DNA of 34,875 bases from Arthrobacter sp. C9C5 (GTDB lineage: Bacteria > Actinomycetota > Actinomycetes > Actinomycetales > Micrococcaceae): positions 1-34,875 of the forward strand of contig NZ_JABFMX010000027.1 in assembly GCF_013359735.1 (NCBI RefSeq), in the 5' to 3' direction. The number at the start of each line of letters is the position of its first letter. The stretch's first letter is position 1. The notes beneath the pieces are model-generated. The model saw nothing but the letters and a program-made list of their open reading frames with translations, made no database searches and was not told where the DNA came from. Positions 22,069 to 29,038 of this stretch are shown piece after piece. The position numbers and the translations under genes are program-made.

Positions 22069-25000
22069 GCATCGCGACCATGCTGCCAATGGGTGAGCTC
22101 ACCAACCCCGGCCAGATGCGCCTCGCCCTCGTCCAGGTCGTCAACTGGGGCACGTTCCATGGCGCCCACACGATGCACGTGGACCGCAACGGCACCCTGC
22201 TGACCGGCAACTCCGGCGTCGGCAAGTCCACGCTGTTCGACGCGATGCTGCGGGTCTTCGATGCCCGGCCGCGCTCCAACGAGGCCGCCGCCCAGCGCGC
22301 CGGCGGCGCGGTCGAGGACAAGCGGACCACGTTCACGTACATGCGCGGAAAGGTGGGGGACAAGGCCGTCGGCGAGGGCTCGGCGAGTGCCTTCCAGCGG
22401 CCCGGGGCCACCTGGTCCGCCGTCGCACTGACGTTCGACAACGCCGCGGGTACCCGCGTGACCATCTCCGCGCTGTTCGACCTGCCGAAGAACGGCACCG
22501 AGTCCAGTGTGGGCCGGTACTACCTGATCGATAACAAGCCGCTGGACCTGGCCGCGCTGGAGGGCATCGCGGAGAAGCGGTTCACCAAGTCGGCGCTGGA
22601 CGCGATCTTCCCGGATGCCCAGATCTTCGACGTCCACAAGGCCTTCGCCGAGCGCTTCCGCCGCCTGCTGGGGATCAACTCCGACCAGGCCCTGCCGCTG
22701 CTGCGCGTCATCCAAGCCGGAAAAGGCCTGGGCGGCAGCGTCAACACCTTCTTCCGCGACCAGGTCCTGGATGCGCCCGCCACGCTGGTCGCCGCGGACG
22801 ACGTCGTCGAGGAATTCAGCAACCTGATGTCCATCCGGCAGCGGCTCGAGGACGTCCGGCAGCAGCGCGACCAGCTCGCTCCGGTCCCCGGACTGAACAA
22901 GGAGTATGCGCAGTCCCTGCTCGACGCGAACCGGCTCCGGGAGCTTGCGGGCGAGGAATTCGAGGCCTACAAGCAGCAACTCGCCGTCACCGTGCACGAG
23001 AAGACGCTCGCCCGGTTCAAGGACCTGGCCCAGGCGAAAGCCAAGGAACTCGGCGCCGAACGCGGCGTCCGCGACGGCCTCGCCAAGGAACTGCGCCAGC
23101 TCGAGGCGGACTACAACAACCAGGGCGGCAACGCGATCTCCGCGATCGAGCAGTCACTGGAGAACGCCCGGGTGGGCCTCAAACTCCGCCAGCAGGTGGA
23201 GGAAGCCGCCCGCAAGGCCCTGACCGACGCCGGCCTGGAGCTCGAATGGACCGCCACCGGCTGGGAGCAGGCGCACGAGCACGCCGCCGCCCGCTCGGCC
23301 GAGCTCAAGGACGACTCGGAAGCGCTCAAGGAGCTGCGCTTCGAGGCCTTCGACGGCCACGCGACCAGGAAGCGGGAGCTCGCCGCGGCTCAGCAGGAAC
23401 TGGTCTCGCTCAAGACGCGCAAGTCGCTGCTGCCGCCGTCGAGCATTGAAAACCGCACCGCCATCGCGGCGGCCACCGGTGTTCCCGAGGAGCAGATGCC
23501 GTTCGGCGGCGAGCTGATCGACCTGGCCGAGGGCCACGAGCAGTGGCGTCCGGCCGCCGAGCGTGCGCTGCGCAGCCTGGCCACCACGCTGCTGGTTCCG
23601 GGCGAGCACTTCGCCGCCGTCACCCGCTACCTCAACGACCACCCGGTCCGCGGCGCGCTGCGCGCCGTGGACGTCTCGAAGCCGCTCGCCGGCGGTGCCC
23701 TGGCCGTGCAGGACGCGGCCGACGGCGACCTGCTGACCAAGCTGGACATCCTTACGGCCGGGCCGGCCGCCGAGCCGGGCGAGTGGATCCGGGAGCGGAT
23801 CGCCCTCGACTTCGCCTACCCCTGCGTCGAGGACCCGGACGAGCTGGCCCGGCTCGACAAGGGGCTGAGCCTGGGCGGCGTGGTCAAGCGCAACCGCCAC
23901 ACGGTGGAAAAGGACGACCGCTTCACCTCCCGGCAGGACTACGTCCTCGGCTTCGACAACGCTTCCAAGCTCGAACTTGTCGCGGCGCAGGTCGAGGACC
24001 TGCAGCAGGAACTCGCCAAGGCCGCCGAACTGGCCCAAAGCCGGGAAGAGTCCCACCAGGGCCTGACCCGCCAGCTCGACGCGCTGCGCCGCGTGGCCGA
24101 TGACCACCGGACCTGGGAGCAGGTTTCGGCAGCGGTCGCGGCAGACGAGCTCGCCCGGATCGAGCAGCGGCTCAGGGACGCCCTCGCCGCGCAGGCCGAT
24201 CTCGAACCGCTTCGCGCCAACATCGAGGCCGCCCGGCAGAAGCACCAGTCCAGCACCGAGGCCGCCGCCGTGCTGCAAAGCGAGTACAAGGCCCTCGATG
24301 CGCAGCTCACCACGGCTGACTCCCTGCTGGACGCCGCACGGCAGCGCCTGGCCCAGCAACCGCCGTCGGACGCCACGGTCGAAGCACTGGCACCGTACTT
24401 CACGGACTTCGGCGACGTGCTGGAGATGCACGAGCTGGACAACTTGGCCAACCAGGTCCGGACCCGGCTGCTGGCCGAGCTGCACGCGGCCGACTCCCGC
24501 GGGCAGGCCACCTCGGAACGGCTCACGCGTATCTTCGAAGGCTTCGTCCGTGAATGGGGCACGGCGATCTCCGCGGATCACGGCACTTCGATCGGGGCCG
24601 CGGGGGAGTTCGAGGCCCGTTACCACGCGATTGTCAGCGACGGGCTGCCCGCGCAGGAGGCCGAGTTCCGGCAGTTCTTCAACCAGCGCACGCACGAATC
24701 CTTCAGTACGCTGCTGCACCTGTTGGACGAGGAACGCCGCTCCGTCACCAGCCGGATCCTGCCGCTGAACGGCATCCTCTCCGAGGTGAACTTCCACGAG
24801 GGCAGCTTCCTGGAGCTCGACATCAAGCAGACCCTCCCCGCCACGGCGAAACAGTTCAAGGACGCAATCCAGAACGCGCTGAAGGTCCGCCACACCCGGA
24901 CGGGGAAAGCTGCCGCGCCGGCCGCCGGGGCGTCCGGCACGGAGACGGACGACGACGCCGAGCTCACCAGCCGCTACAAGTCACTCGAAACGCTCGTGAA

Positions 25001-25550
25001 GCGGCTCGGCTCGCAGACTCCCGAGGACCGGCGCTGGCGCGCCGAGGTGCTGGACGTCCGCGGCCACCTCTTCATCCAGTGCAAGGAGCACCGCGAGGTG
25101 CAGGGGTCCGGTTCCAAGGCGGCGGCGAAGAGCGGGAAGAAGAAGACCGAGGTCTTCATGCACGCGGACACCGGCTCGATGTCCGGCGGCGAGCGGCAGC
25201 GCTTCACGGCCTTCATCATGGCCGCGGCCCTGAGCTACCAGCTGGGGATCGCGGAGCAGGGCTTCACCACGTACGGCACGGTGATGATGGACGAGGCCTT
25301 CGTGCTGGCCTCGGAGGAATTCGCCGGCGCCGGCATCAAGGCGCTGCACGAGTTCGGGTTCCAGCTGCTCCTGGCCGCGCCGGAAAACGTGATCGACCTG
25401 TCCCGGCACCTCGGCTCGGTCACCGAGATCCTCCGGGACAAGCGCACCAACCGCTCCGGCGTCCTGACGGCCCCGGTGATCGCCCCGGGATCCGCCTCGG
25501 AGGGCACATGGCGCTCCGAGGCGAACCCGGTGGACATCGTCCTGCGCTGA
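22065..25550 (+). CDS. jetC: JetC / MksB-like SMC-family ATPase
   Basis: A 1161-residue ATPase of the SbcC/MukB-like group that forms the motor of Wadjet/MksBEF. Walker A is GNSGVGKST (48-56) in the N-terminal half-head. A very long coiled-coil region covers about 270-470 and 640-900, interrupted near 485-620 by a globular hinge-like part (PFGGELIDLAEGHEQW). The C-terminal half-head carries the ABC signature SGGERQRF (1040-1047) and Walker B GTVMMDEAF with Asp1076/Glu1077, then a switch-like LLLAAPENVIDL. All ATPase motifs are intact. With JetA and JetB it should form a loop-extruding complex; in Wadjet this senses small circular DNA and JetD cuts it. The GTG start overlaps the jetB TGA. The next gene is on the other strand and is not jetD. 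Confidence 0.92.
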   Translation: MSIATMLPMGELTNPGQMRLALVQVVNWGTFHGAHTMHVDRNGTLLTGNSGVGKSTLFDAMLRVFDARPRSNEAAAQRAGGAVEDKRTTFTYMRGKVGDKAVGEGSASAFQRPGATWSAVALTFDNAAGTRVTISALFDLPKNGTESSVGRYYLIDNKPLDLAALEGIAEKRFTKSALDAIFPDAQIFDVHKAFAERFRRLLGINSDQALPLLRVIQAGKGLGGSVNTFFRDQVLDAPATLVAADDVVEEFSNLMSIRQRLEDVRQQRDQLAPVPGLNKEYAQSLLDANRLRELAGEEFEAYKQQLAVTVHEKTLARFKDLAQAKAKELGAERGVRDGLAKELRQLEADYNNQGGNAISAIEQSLENARVGLKLRQQVEEAARKALTDAGLELEWTATGWEQAHEHAAARSAELKDDSEALKELRFEAFDGHATRKRELAAAQQELVSLKTRKSLLPPSSIENRTAIAAATGVPEEQMPFGGELIDLAEGHEQWRPAAERALRSLATTLLVPGEHFAAVTRYLNDHPVRGALRAVDVSKPLAGGALAVQDAADGDLLTKLDILTAGPAAEPGEWIRERIALDFAYPCVEDPDELARLDKGLSLGGVVKRNRHTVEKDDRFTSRQDYVLGFDNASKLELVAAQVEDLQQELAKAAELAQSREESHQGLTRQLDALRRVADDHRTWEQVSAAVAADELARIEQRLRDALAAQADLEPLRANIEAARQKHQSSTEAAAVLQSEYKALDAQLTTADSLLDAARQRLAQQPPSDATVEALAPYFTDFGDVLEMHELDNLANQVRTRLLAELHAADSRGQATSERLTRIFEGFVREWGTAISADHGTSIGAAGEFEARYHAIVSDGLPAQEAEFRQFFNQRTHESFSTLLHLLDEERRSVTSRILPLNGILSEVNFHEGSFLELDIKQTLPATAKQFKDAIQNALKVRHTRTGKAAAPAAGASGTETDDDAELTSRYKSLETLVKRLGSQTPEDRRWRAEVLDVRGHLFIQCKEHREVQGSGSKAAAKSGKKKTEVFMHADTGSMSGGERQRFTAFIMAAALSYQLGIAEQGFTTYGTVMMDEAFVLASEEFAGAGIKALHEFGFQLLLAAPENVIDLSRHLGSVTEILRDKRTNRSGVLTAPVIAPGSASEGTWRSEANPVDIVLR

Positions 25551-25562
25551 CCTGTTTGGGCA

Positions 25563-25583
25563 GCCGGCGCTGCGGTTGCCGGC
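25563..25583 (+). terminator. Possible terminator between jetC and the FBP gene
   Basis: Two self-complementary GCCGGC hexamers (25563-25568 and 25578-25583) can pair across a 9-base loop in the 34-base convergent gap. The stem is short and lacks a T-run. Confidence 0.3.
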
Positions 25584-25584
25584 G

Positions 25585-26079
25585 CTACGTTCCCCGGACG
25601 CGGTCCAGGAACTGCGCGGTCCGCCCCGCCAGGCCGTCGATCTGTCGGCGCACGACGGCGGCCGGATCCGGGTTGATCTCGTTCACCGGAGGTTCCACCC
25701 GCACATTGCGGCAGCACCCGAATTCGGCGCAGATCAGGGTGCCCACCGTGTTGCCGTTGCGGCCGGACTGTCCGGCACGCTTGGCCACCCACAGCAAGAC
25801 GTCGTCCTTGGAGAAGATGTCGCGGCACAGCTCGCACAGAACCGAGCGGTTCTTCTTGGCGCCGCCTTCAGGGGCCCGGAGCATGATTCCGGTGGGACCG
25901 TTCGCGCCGGGCAGCACCAGATAGCCGCGCAGCGGCATCTTCCCGTCGCGCCAGCCGAGGAAGTCCAGGCTTTCCCAGTCCAGGATGTCGAAGTTCTTAG
26001 GCAGGTTGAGTTTGGCCGCTTCTGACCGACTGGCATTGATGAAGGACGAGCGGATCTGCTGGGCAGTGAGTTTTTGCAT
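25585..26079 (-). CDS. FBP-domain (EF-G/FusA-binding type) zinc protein
   Basis: A 164-residue protein resembling the FBP family, related to FusB-type proteins that bind elongation factor G and can rescue translation stalled by fusidic acid. An N-terminal helical part (MQKLTAQQIRSSFINASRSE) leads to DWESLDFLGWRD and the C-terminal treble-clef zinc site, Cys82-x2-Cys85 (LCELC) with Cys117-x4-Cys122 (CAEFGC). It is widespread in Actinobacteria, so a housekeeping translation role is as likely as resistance. It is transcribed towards jetC, and nothing in it resembles a JetD TOPRIM nuclease. The upstream region has only a weak GAAAG. Confidence 0.85.
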   Translation of the reverse strand: MQKLTAQQIRSSFINASRSEAAKLNLPKNFDILDWESLDFLGWRDGKMPLRGYLVLPGANGPTGIMLRAPEGGAKKNRSVLCELCRDIFSKDDVLLWVAKRAGQSGRNGNTVGTLICAEFGCCRNVRVEPPVNEINPDPAAVVRRQIDGLAGRTAQFLDRVRGT

Positions 26080-26199
26080 GACGGAATCTTTCGGAATCGG
26101 ATGGTTCCAGCCAGGCGGGGATGAGGCGCGCCAGGGCTGGCAAGTGGGCAGGGGACTGCCAGCCTTCGACTCCGGTTGGGACCGGGCGTTACCGCGGAA

Positions 26200-26313
26200 T
26201 CAGTCCGCGGCGGGACCGGATTGCCGGGGAAGGGCTGGCGACTGTGCGGCCGCGTAGCAGGCCAAAGAGGCCACCCCGCTGACCGTGGCAGCAGTCATCA
26301 TTGCGACGCGCAT
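26200..26313 (-). CDS. Candidate small exported peptide (37 residues)
   Basis: An ATG at 26313 on the minus strand with GGGGAAG upstream opens a 37-codon frame: MRVAMMTAATVSGVASLACY, then AAAQSPALPRQ and a short end. It looks like a signal peptide with a hydrophobic core and an Ala-x-Ala-type region near residues 21-23, leaving a mature part of perhaps 14 residues. A hairpin (CCGCGGA 26192-26198 with TCCGCGG 26204-26210) overlaps the stop. No family is recognised, and chance is a real alternative. Confidence 0.35.
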   Translation of the reverse strand: MRVAMMTAATVSGVASLACYAAAQSPALPRQSGPAAD

Positions 26314-26476
26314 GCTCACTTCCCCTATCCATCAGAGTTCTCAATTCCACGGCCGGTTAGGATTCACCGGCCGGGCCAATCCTTGCAAAGGCCTGGATGC
26401 CTGTCCAGTTTGTCGGTTCCCCGTCTGTTCACCCCGCCGTTCCTTGCCGGCCGGTTGGGCTGGATAGCGTGGACGG
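26314..26476. other. Non-coding interval with a 7-bp dyad between the small ORF and SGNH gene
   Basis: This interval is divergent. It holds GGCCGGT (26351-26357) and ACCGGCC (26366-26372) as an inverted repeat with an 8-base spacer, and the leaderless promoter of the SGNH gene at its right end. Between the FBP start (26080) and the small ORF end (26199) I see no other gene. Confidence 0.4.
26465..26476 (+). promoter_or_regulatory. Leaderless -10 element for the first SGNH hydrolase gene
   Basis: TAGCGT (26465-26470) is followed by six bases and the GTG at 26477. No Shine-Dalgarno is present. This pattern supports the GTG as the true start. Confidence 0.5.
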
Positions 26477-27301
26477 GTGGCCGAGAACCTTTTGCATCCG
26501 GGACCGAACGGTCGGCGGCTCTTCGTCGCCCTGGGGGACTCGTTCACGGAGGGCGTGGGGGACCACAGCAAGCGCCTGCCCAACGGGGTCCGCGGCTGGG
26601 CGGACCGGGTTGCGGAGAAGCTGGCGAAGGCGGAACCGGGCTGGGAGTACGCCAATCTCGCCATCCGGAGCAAGCGGCTTCGCCACATCATCGGCGAGCA
26701 GCTGGAACCGGCGCTTGCCATGGAACCGACCCTGGTGACCCTGTACGCCGGCGGCAACGACATCCTGGACTTCGGAACGGACATCGAAGACCTGATGGAT
26801 GATTACGAATTCCTGGTGGCGAAGCTGGCCGCCAGCGGAGCCACGGTGGTGCTGTTCACGGGCTTTGACGTGAAGGTCTCGGTGCTGCTGGAGCCGCTGA
26901 AGCGACGCAACACCCTTTACAACCGGCGCGTCCGGGAGCTGGCTGCCTGGTACGGTGCGGTGCTGGTGGACTACTGGTGCTTTGACGCCTTCCACGACCC
27001 GCGGATGTGGGATGCGGACCGGCTCCACATGTCCAAGGCCGGCCACAAATACCTTGCTGCACAGGTCCTGGACCAGCTCGGCGTGCCGCACAACATCAGC
27101 CCCAAGGAGTGGGAGCCGCCGGCCCGGCTCGGCCTCCGGGACTGGGAACGCCGACAGCGCCGCTGGGTGCACGACTGGGTGCTTCCCCTCTTTGGCCGCA
27201 AGCTGCGCGGCGTCACGCTGGGGGATGAGCTCAAGCCGCGCTGGCCGGACCCGGTGAGAGTCCCGCGCAAGGGCGGGCTGAAAAAGCTGCTGGCCGGCTG
27301 A
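26477..27301 (+). CDS. SGNH/GDSL hydrolase (paralogue 1)
   Basis: A 274-residue hydrolase with all SGNH blocks: block I ALGDSFTEG with the nucleophile Ser22, block II Gly/Asn region YANLAIRSKRL, block III YAGGNDIL with Asn94, and block V DRLHMS with Asp181 and His184. These enzymes hydrolyse esters of lipids, carbohydrates or small molecules. No signal peptide is visible, so it is probably cytoplasmic. The last 70 residues are basic and helical (ERRQRRWVHDWVLPLFGR). It is closely related over its whole catalytic domain to the gene at 28223, with YciI and MarR genes between, indicating a local duplication. Confidence 0.9.
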   Translation: MAENLLHPGPNGRRLFVALGDSFTEGVGDHSKRLPNGVRGWADRVAEKLAKAEPGWEYANLAIRSKRLRHIIGEQLEPALAMEPTLVTLYAGGNDILDFGTDIEDLMDDYEFLVAKLAASGATVVLFTGFDVKVSVLLEPLKRRNTLYNRRVRELAAWYGAVLVDYWCFDAFHDPRMWDADRLHMSKAGHKYLAAQVLDQLGVPHNISPKEWEPPARLGLRDWERRQRRWVHDWVLPLFGRKLRGVTLGDELKPRWPDPVRVPRKGGLKKLLAG

Positions 27302-27302
27302 G

Positions 27303-27590
27303 CTAGCTGTCCAGCAGGTTTTCGTACCCGGGGGCGACGCGGCTGGCATGGAACTCCTCGACGTCGAAGTCGGCCACGCCGTTGACGTAGAAGGGGTCCT
27401 TGGCCAGTGCCGCGTCCAAGTCGGCGCGGTCCGCGTTGGACAGCAGCAGGCCGCCGGTGCGGGGGATCTTGCGGCCTGCCACCATAAAGACGCCGCGGTC
27501 GAACGCGTCCTGCAACCAGGCGACGTGCGCCGGCAGGTGGAAGTCGACGATCTCTTCGGGCACCTTGTAGGTCAGGGAGACTACGTACAT
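27303..27590 (-). CDS. YciI-family protein
   Basis: A 95-residue alpha/beta (ferredoxin-like) protein of the YciI family. It opens MYVVSLTYKVPEE, then FHLPAHVAWLQDAFDRGVFM with a conserved histidine, GRKIPRTGGLLLSNADR, and FYVNGVADFDVEEFHASR. YciI proteins are small dimeric enzymes or domains; the conserved His-Asp pair is thought to be catalytic in some, but most have no known reaction. The stop is one base from the SGNH gene stop (convergent). It is divergent from the marR-type gene, sharing an 80-base interval with a dyad, so it may be that regulator's target. Confidence 0.88.
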   Translation of the reverse strand: MYVVSLTYKVPEEIVDFHLPAHVAWLQDAFDRGVFMVAGRKIPRTGGLLLSNADRADLDAALAKDPFYVNGVADFDVEEFHASRVAPGYENLLDS

Positions 27591-27602
27591 AGCGCCAGCC
27601 TA
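27591..27602 (-). promoter_or_regulatory. Leaderless -10 element for the YciI gene
   Basis: TAGGCT (27602-27597 on the minus strand) is followed by six bases and the ATG at 27590. No Shine-Dalgarno is visible. Confidence 0.45.
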
Positions 27603-27628
27603 CCGCCTGCCCAAGACGGCGGGCAGGT

Positions 27629-27651
27629 CGATGTTGAACCGTCAAGCATCG
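27629..27651. promoter_or_regulatory. Near-perfect dyad, candidate MarR operator
   Basis: CGATGTTGA (27629-27637) faces TCAAGCATCG (27642-27651) across ACCG. The arms are complementary except for one extra base. It covers the likely -35 (TTGAAC, 27634-27639) of the marR-type gene and lies in the divergent interval with yciI, the usual place for MarR autoregulation. Confidence 0.5.
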
Positions 27652-27658
27652 AGGCTCC

Positions 27659-27670
27659 TAGAATAGAGCC
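27659..27670 (+). promoter_or_regulatory. Leaderless promoter of the MarR-type gene
   Basis: TAGAAT (27659-27664), a near-consensus -10, lies six bases before the ATG at 27671. TTGAAC at 27634-27639 could be the -35 with a 19-base spacer. Confidence 0.5.
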
Positions 27671-28165
27671 ATGACCGAACCGCGCTGGCTCAATGCCGAC
27701 GAACGCCGGGCCTGGCTGGCCCAGCTGAGCATCAACACGCTGCTGCCCGCGGCGCTGGACACGCAGCTGCACGCAGCCGGGAAACTCTCGCTGTTCGACT
27801 ACAACGTCCTGGCCATGCTCTCCGAAGCAGAGGGCCAGTACCTGCCCATGAGCGAACTCGCGGCACGCACCAGCGCCTCGCTGTCACGGCTCTCGCACGT
27901 GGTCACCAAACTCCAAAACCGAGGGTGGCTGGAGCGGCGGCCGCACCCGGGCGACGCCCGCGTCACCACGGCACACCTCACCGACGCCGGCATGGCCACG
28001 ATCGTGGGGCTCGCGCCGGCGCATGTGGAGGCGGTCCGGGCACTGTTCCTCGACGCGCTCGATCCGGACGACGTCGCGGCCCTGGCCCGCATCGGCGAAA
28101 AGATCGTGTCCCGGCTCGACGCCGGTCACTGGATCCTGCGGGACAATAAGCTTCCTCCCGCCTAG
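27671..28165 (+). CDS. MarR-family transcriptional regulator
   Basis: A 164-residue winged-helix regulator. Helices around LAQLSINTLLPAALDTQL and FDYNVLAMLSEAEG lead to the recognition helix-turn-helix MSELAARTSASLSRLSHVVT. The beta-wing RRPHPGDARVTTAHLTDAG has the DxR-type signature of the family. The C-terminal helices form the dimer interface. MarR proteins repress genes near their own and release DNA upon binding phenolic or oxidant ligands; the ligand here is unknown. The arrangement (divergent yciI, a dyad in between, and an SGNH hydrolase gene 57 bases downstream) suggests control of one or both neighbours. Confidence 0.92.
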   Translation: MTEPRWLNADERRAWLAQLSINTLLPAALDTQLHAAGKLSLFDYNVLAMLSEAEGQYLPMSELAARTSASLSRLSHVVTKLQNRGWLERRPHPGDARVTTAHLTDAGMATIVGLAPAHVEAVRALFLDALDPDDVAALARIGEKIVSRLDAGHWILRDNKLPPA

Positions 28166-28210
28166 CGGACGGCCGCATGAGGCCTCTTGGTTGCTCTCAG
28201 CAACAGATGG

Positions 28211-28222
28211 CAGACTGAATCC
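28211..28222 (+). promoter_or_regulatory. Leaderless-type -10 element for the second SGNH gene
   Basis: CAGACT (28211-28216) lies six bases before the ATG at 28223. It departs from TANNNT at one base but has the right spacing, and no Shine-Dalgarno is present. Confidence 0.35.
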
Positions 28223-28984
28223 ATGGATTTCACAGCCCGCTACGTTGCACTCGGAGACTCCTTTACCGAAGGCGTCGGCGACGACGACCCGGCCCGCCCC
28301 AACGGCGTGCGGGGCTGGGCCGACAGGGTGGCGGAACAGCTGGGCGCGGCCGGCCCGGGCTTCGGCTACGCCAACCTCGCCATCCGCGGACGGAAGCTCC
28401 GCCAGATCATGGCCGAACAGGTGGACGCCGCCGTCGCACTCAAACCCACCCTGGTGACCATCTACGCCGGCGCGAATGACATCCTCCGTCCCAAGATCGA
28501 CATCGATGACCTGCTGGTGGAATACGACGCCGGCATCCGGAAACTGAAGGCCACCGGTGCCACCCTGGTGATGTTTACCGGCTTCGACGCGCGCGGCTCC
28601 AAGGTCTTCGGGACCATGCGGGGGCGCACCGCCATCTACAACGAACTTGTCCGCGGCATCGCCGGAGACCACGATGCCCTGCTGGTGGACTACTGGCGCT
28701 TCAACGAGTACTACGACTGGGGCATGTGGGCGACCGACCGCATGCACATGTCCGCTGCCGGCCACGCCAACATGGCCAAGCGCGTCCTCACCGTGCTGGA
28801 GCACGACCACTCGATCGATGTGCCGCCGATGACGCCGGTCCCGGAGCTCAGCCGCTCCGAGGCGCTCCGTGCGAATGCCCGCTGGGTACGCGAGTTCGCC
28901 GGGCCTTGGGTGGTGCGCCGGGTCACCGGCAAGTCCTCCGGCGACGGCCTCTCGCCGCGGTATCCTCAGCTCACCCGTCTCTAG
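28223..28984 (+). CDS. SGNH/GDSL hydrolase (paralogue 2)
   Basis: A 253-residue paralogue of the gene at 26477. Block I is ALGDSFTEG with Ser13, the oxyanion glycine/asparagine blocks are YANLAIRGRKL and YAGANDIL (Asn85), and the catalytic Asp172/His175 are in DRMHMS. The two proteins share long identical runs such as NGVRGWADRVAE. The start MDFTARYVAL at 28223 is chosen over an in-frame upstream start at 28187 because it fits the paralogue and the leaderless spacing. The C-terminal tail is shorter and less basic than in paralogue 1. It follows the marR-type gene in the same direction and may be controlled by it. Confidence 0.9.
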   Translation: MDFTARYVALGDSFTEGVGDDDPARPNGVRGWADRVAEQLGAAGPGFGYANLAIRGRKLRQIMAEQVDAAVALKPTLVTIYAGANDILRPKIDIDDLLVEYDAGIRKLKATGATLVMFTGFDARGSKVFGTMRGRTAIYNELVRGIAGDHDALLVDYWRFNEYYDWGMWATDRMHMSAAGHANMAKRVLTVLEHDHSIDVPPMTPVPELSRSEALRANARWVREFAGPWVVRRVTGKSSGDGLSPRYPQLTRL

Positions 28985-29038
28985 CCAGACGCCCTCTGGC
29001 CCGATGCCGTCTGGACCGATGCAAGGAGCAGCAACAGG

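Noticed and set aside
25585..26079. Considered as a possible JetD (jet operon effector)
   Set aside because: It is on the opposite strand, only 164 residues long, and has an FBP-type Cys4 zinc site rather than a TOPRIM domain.
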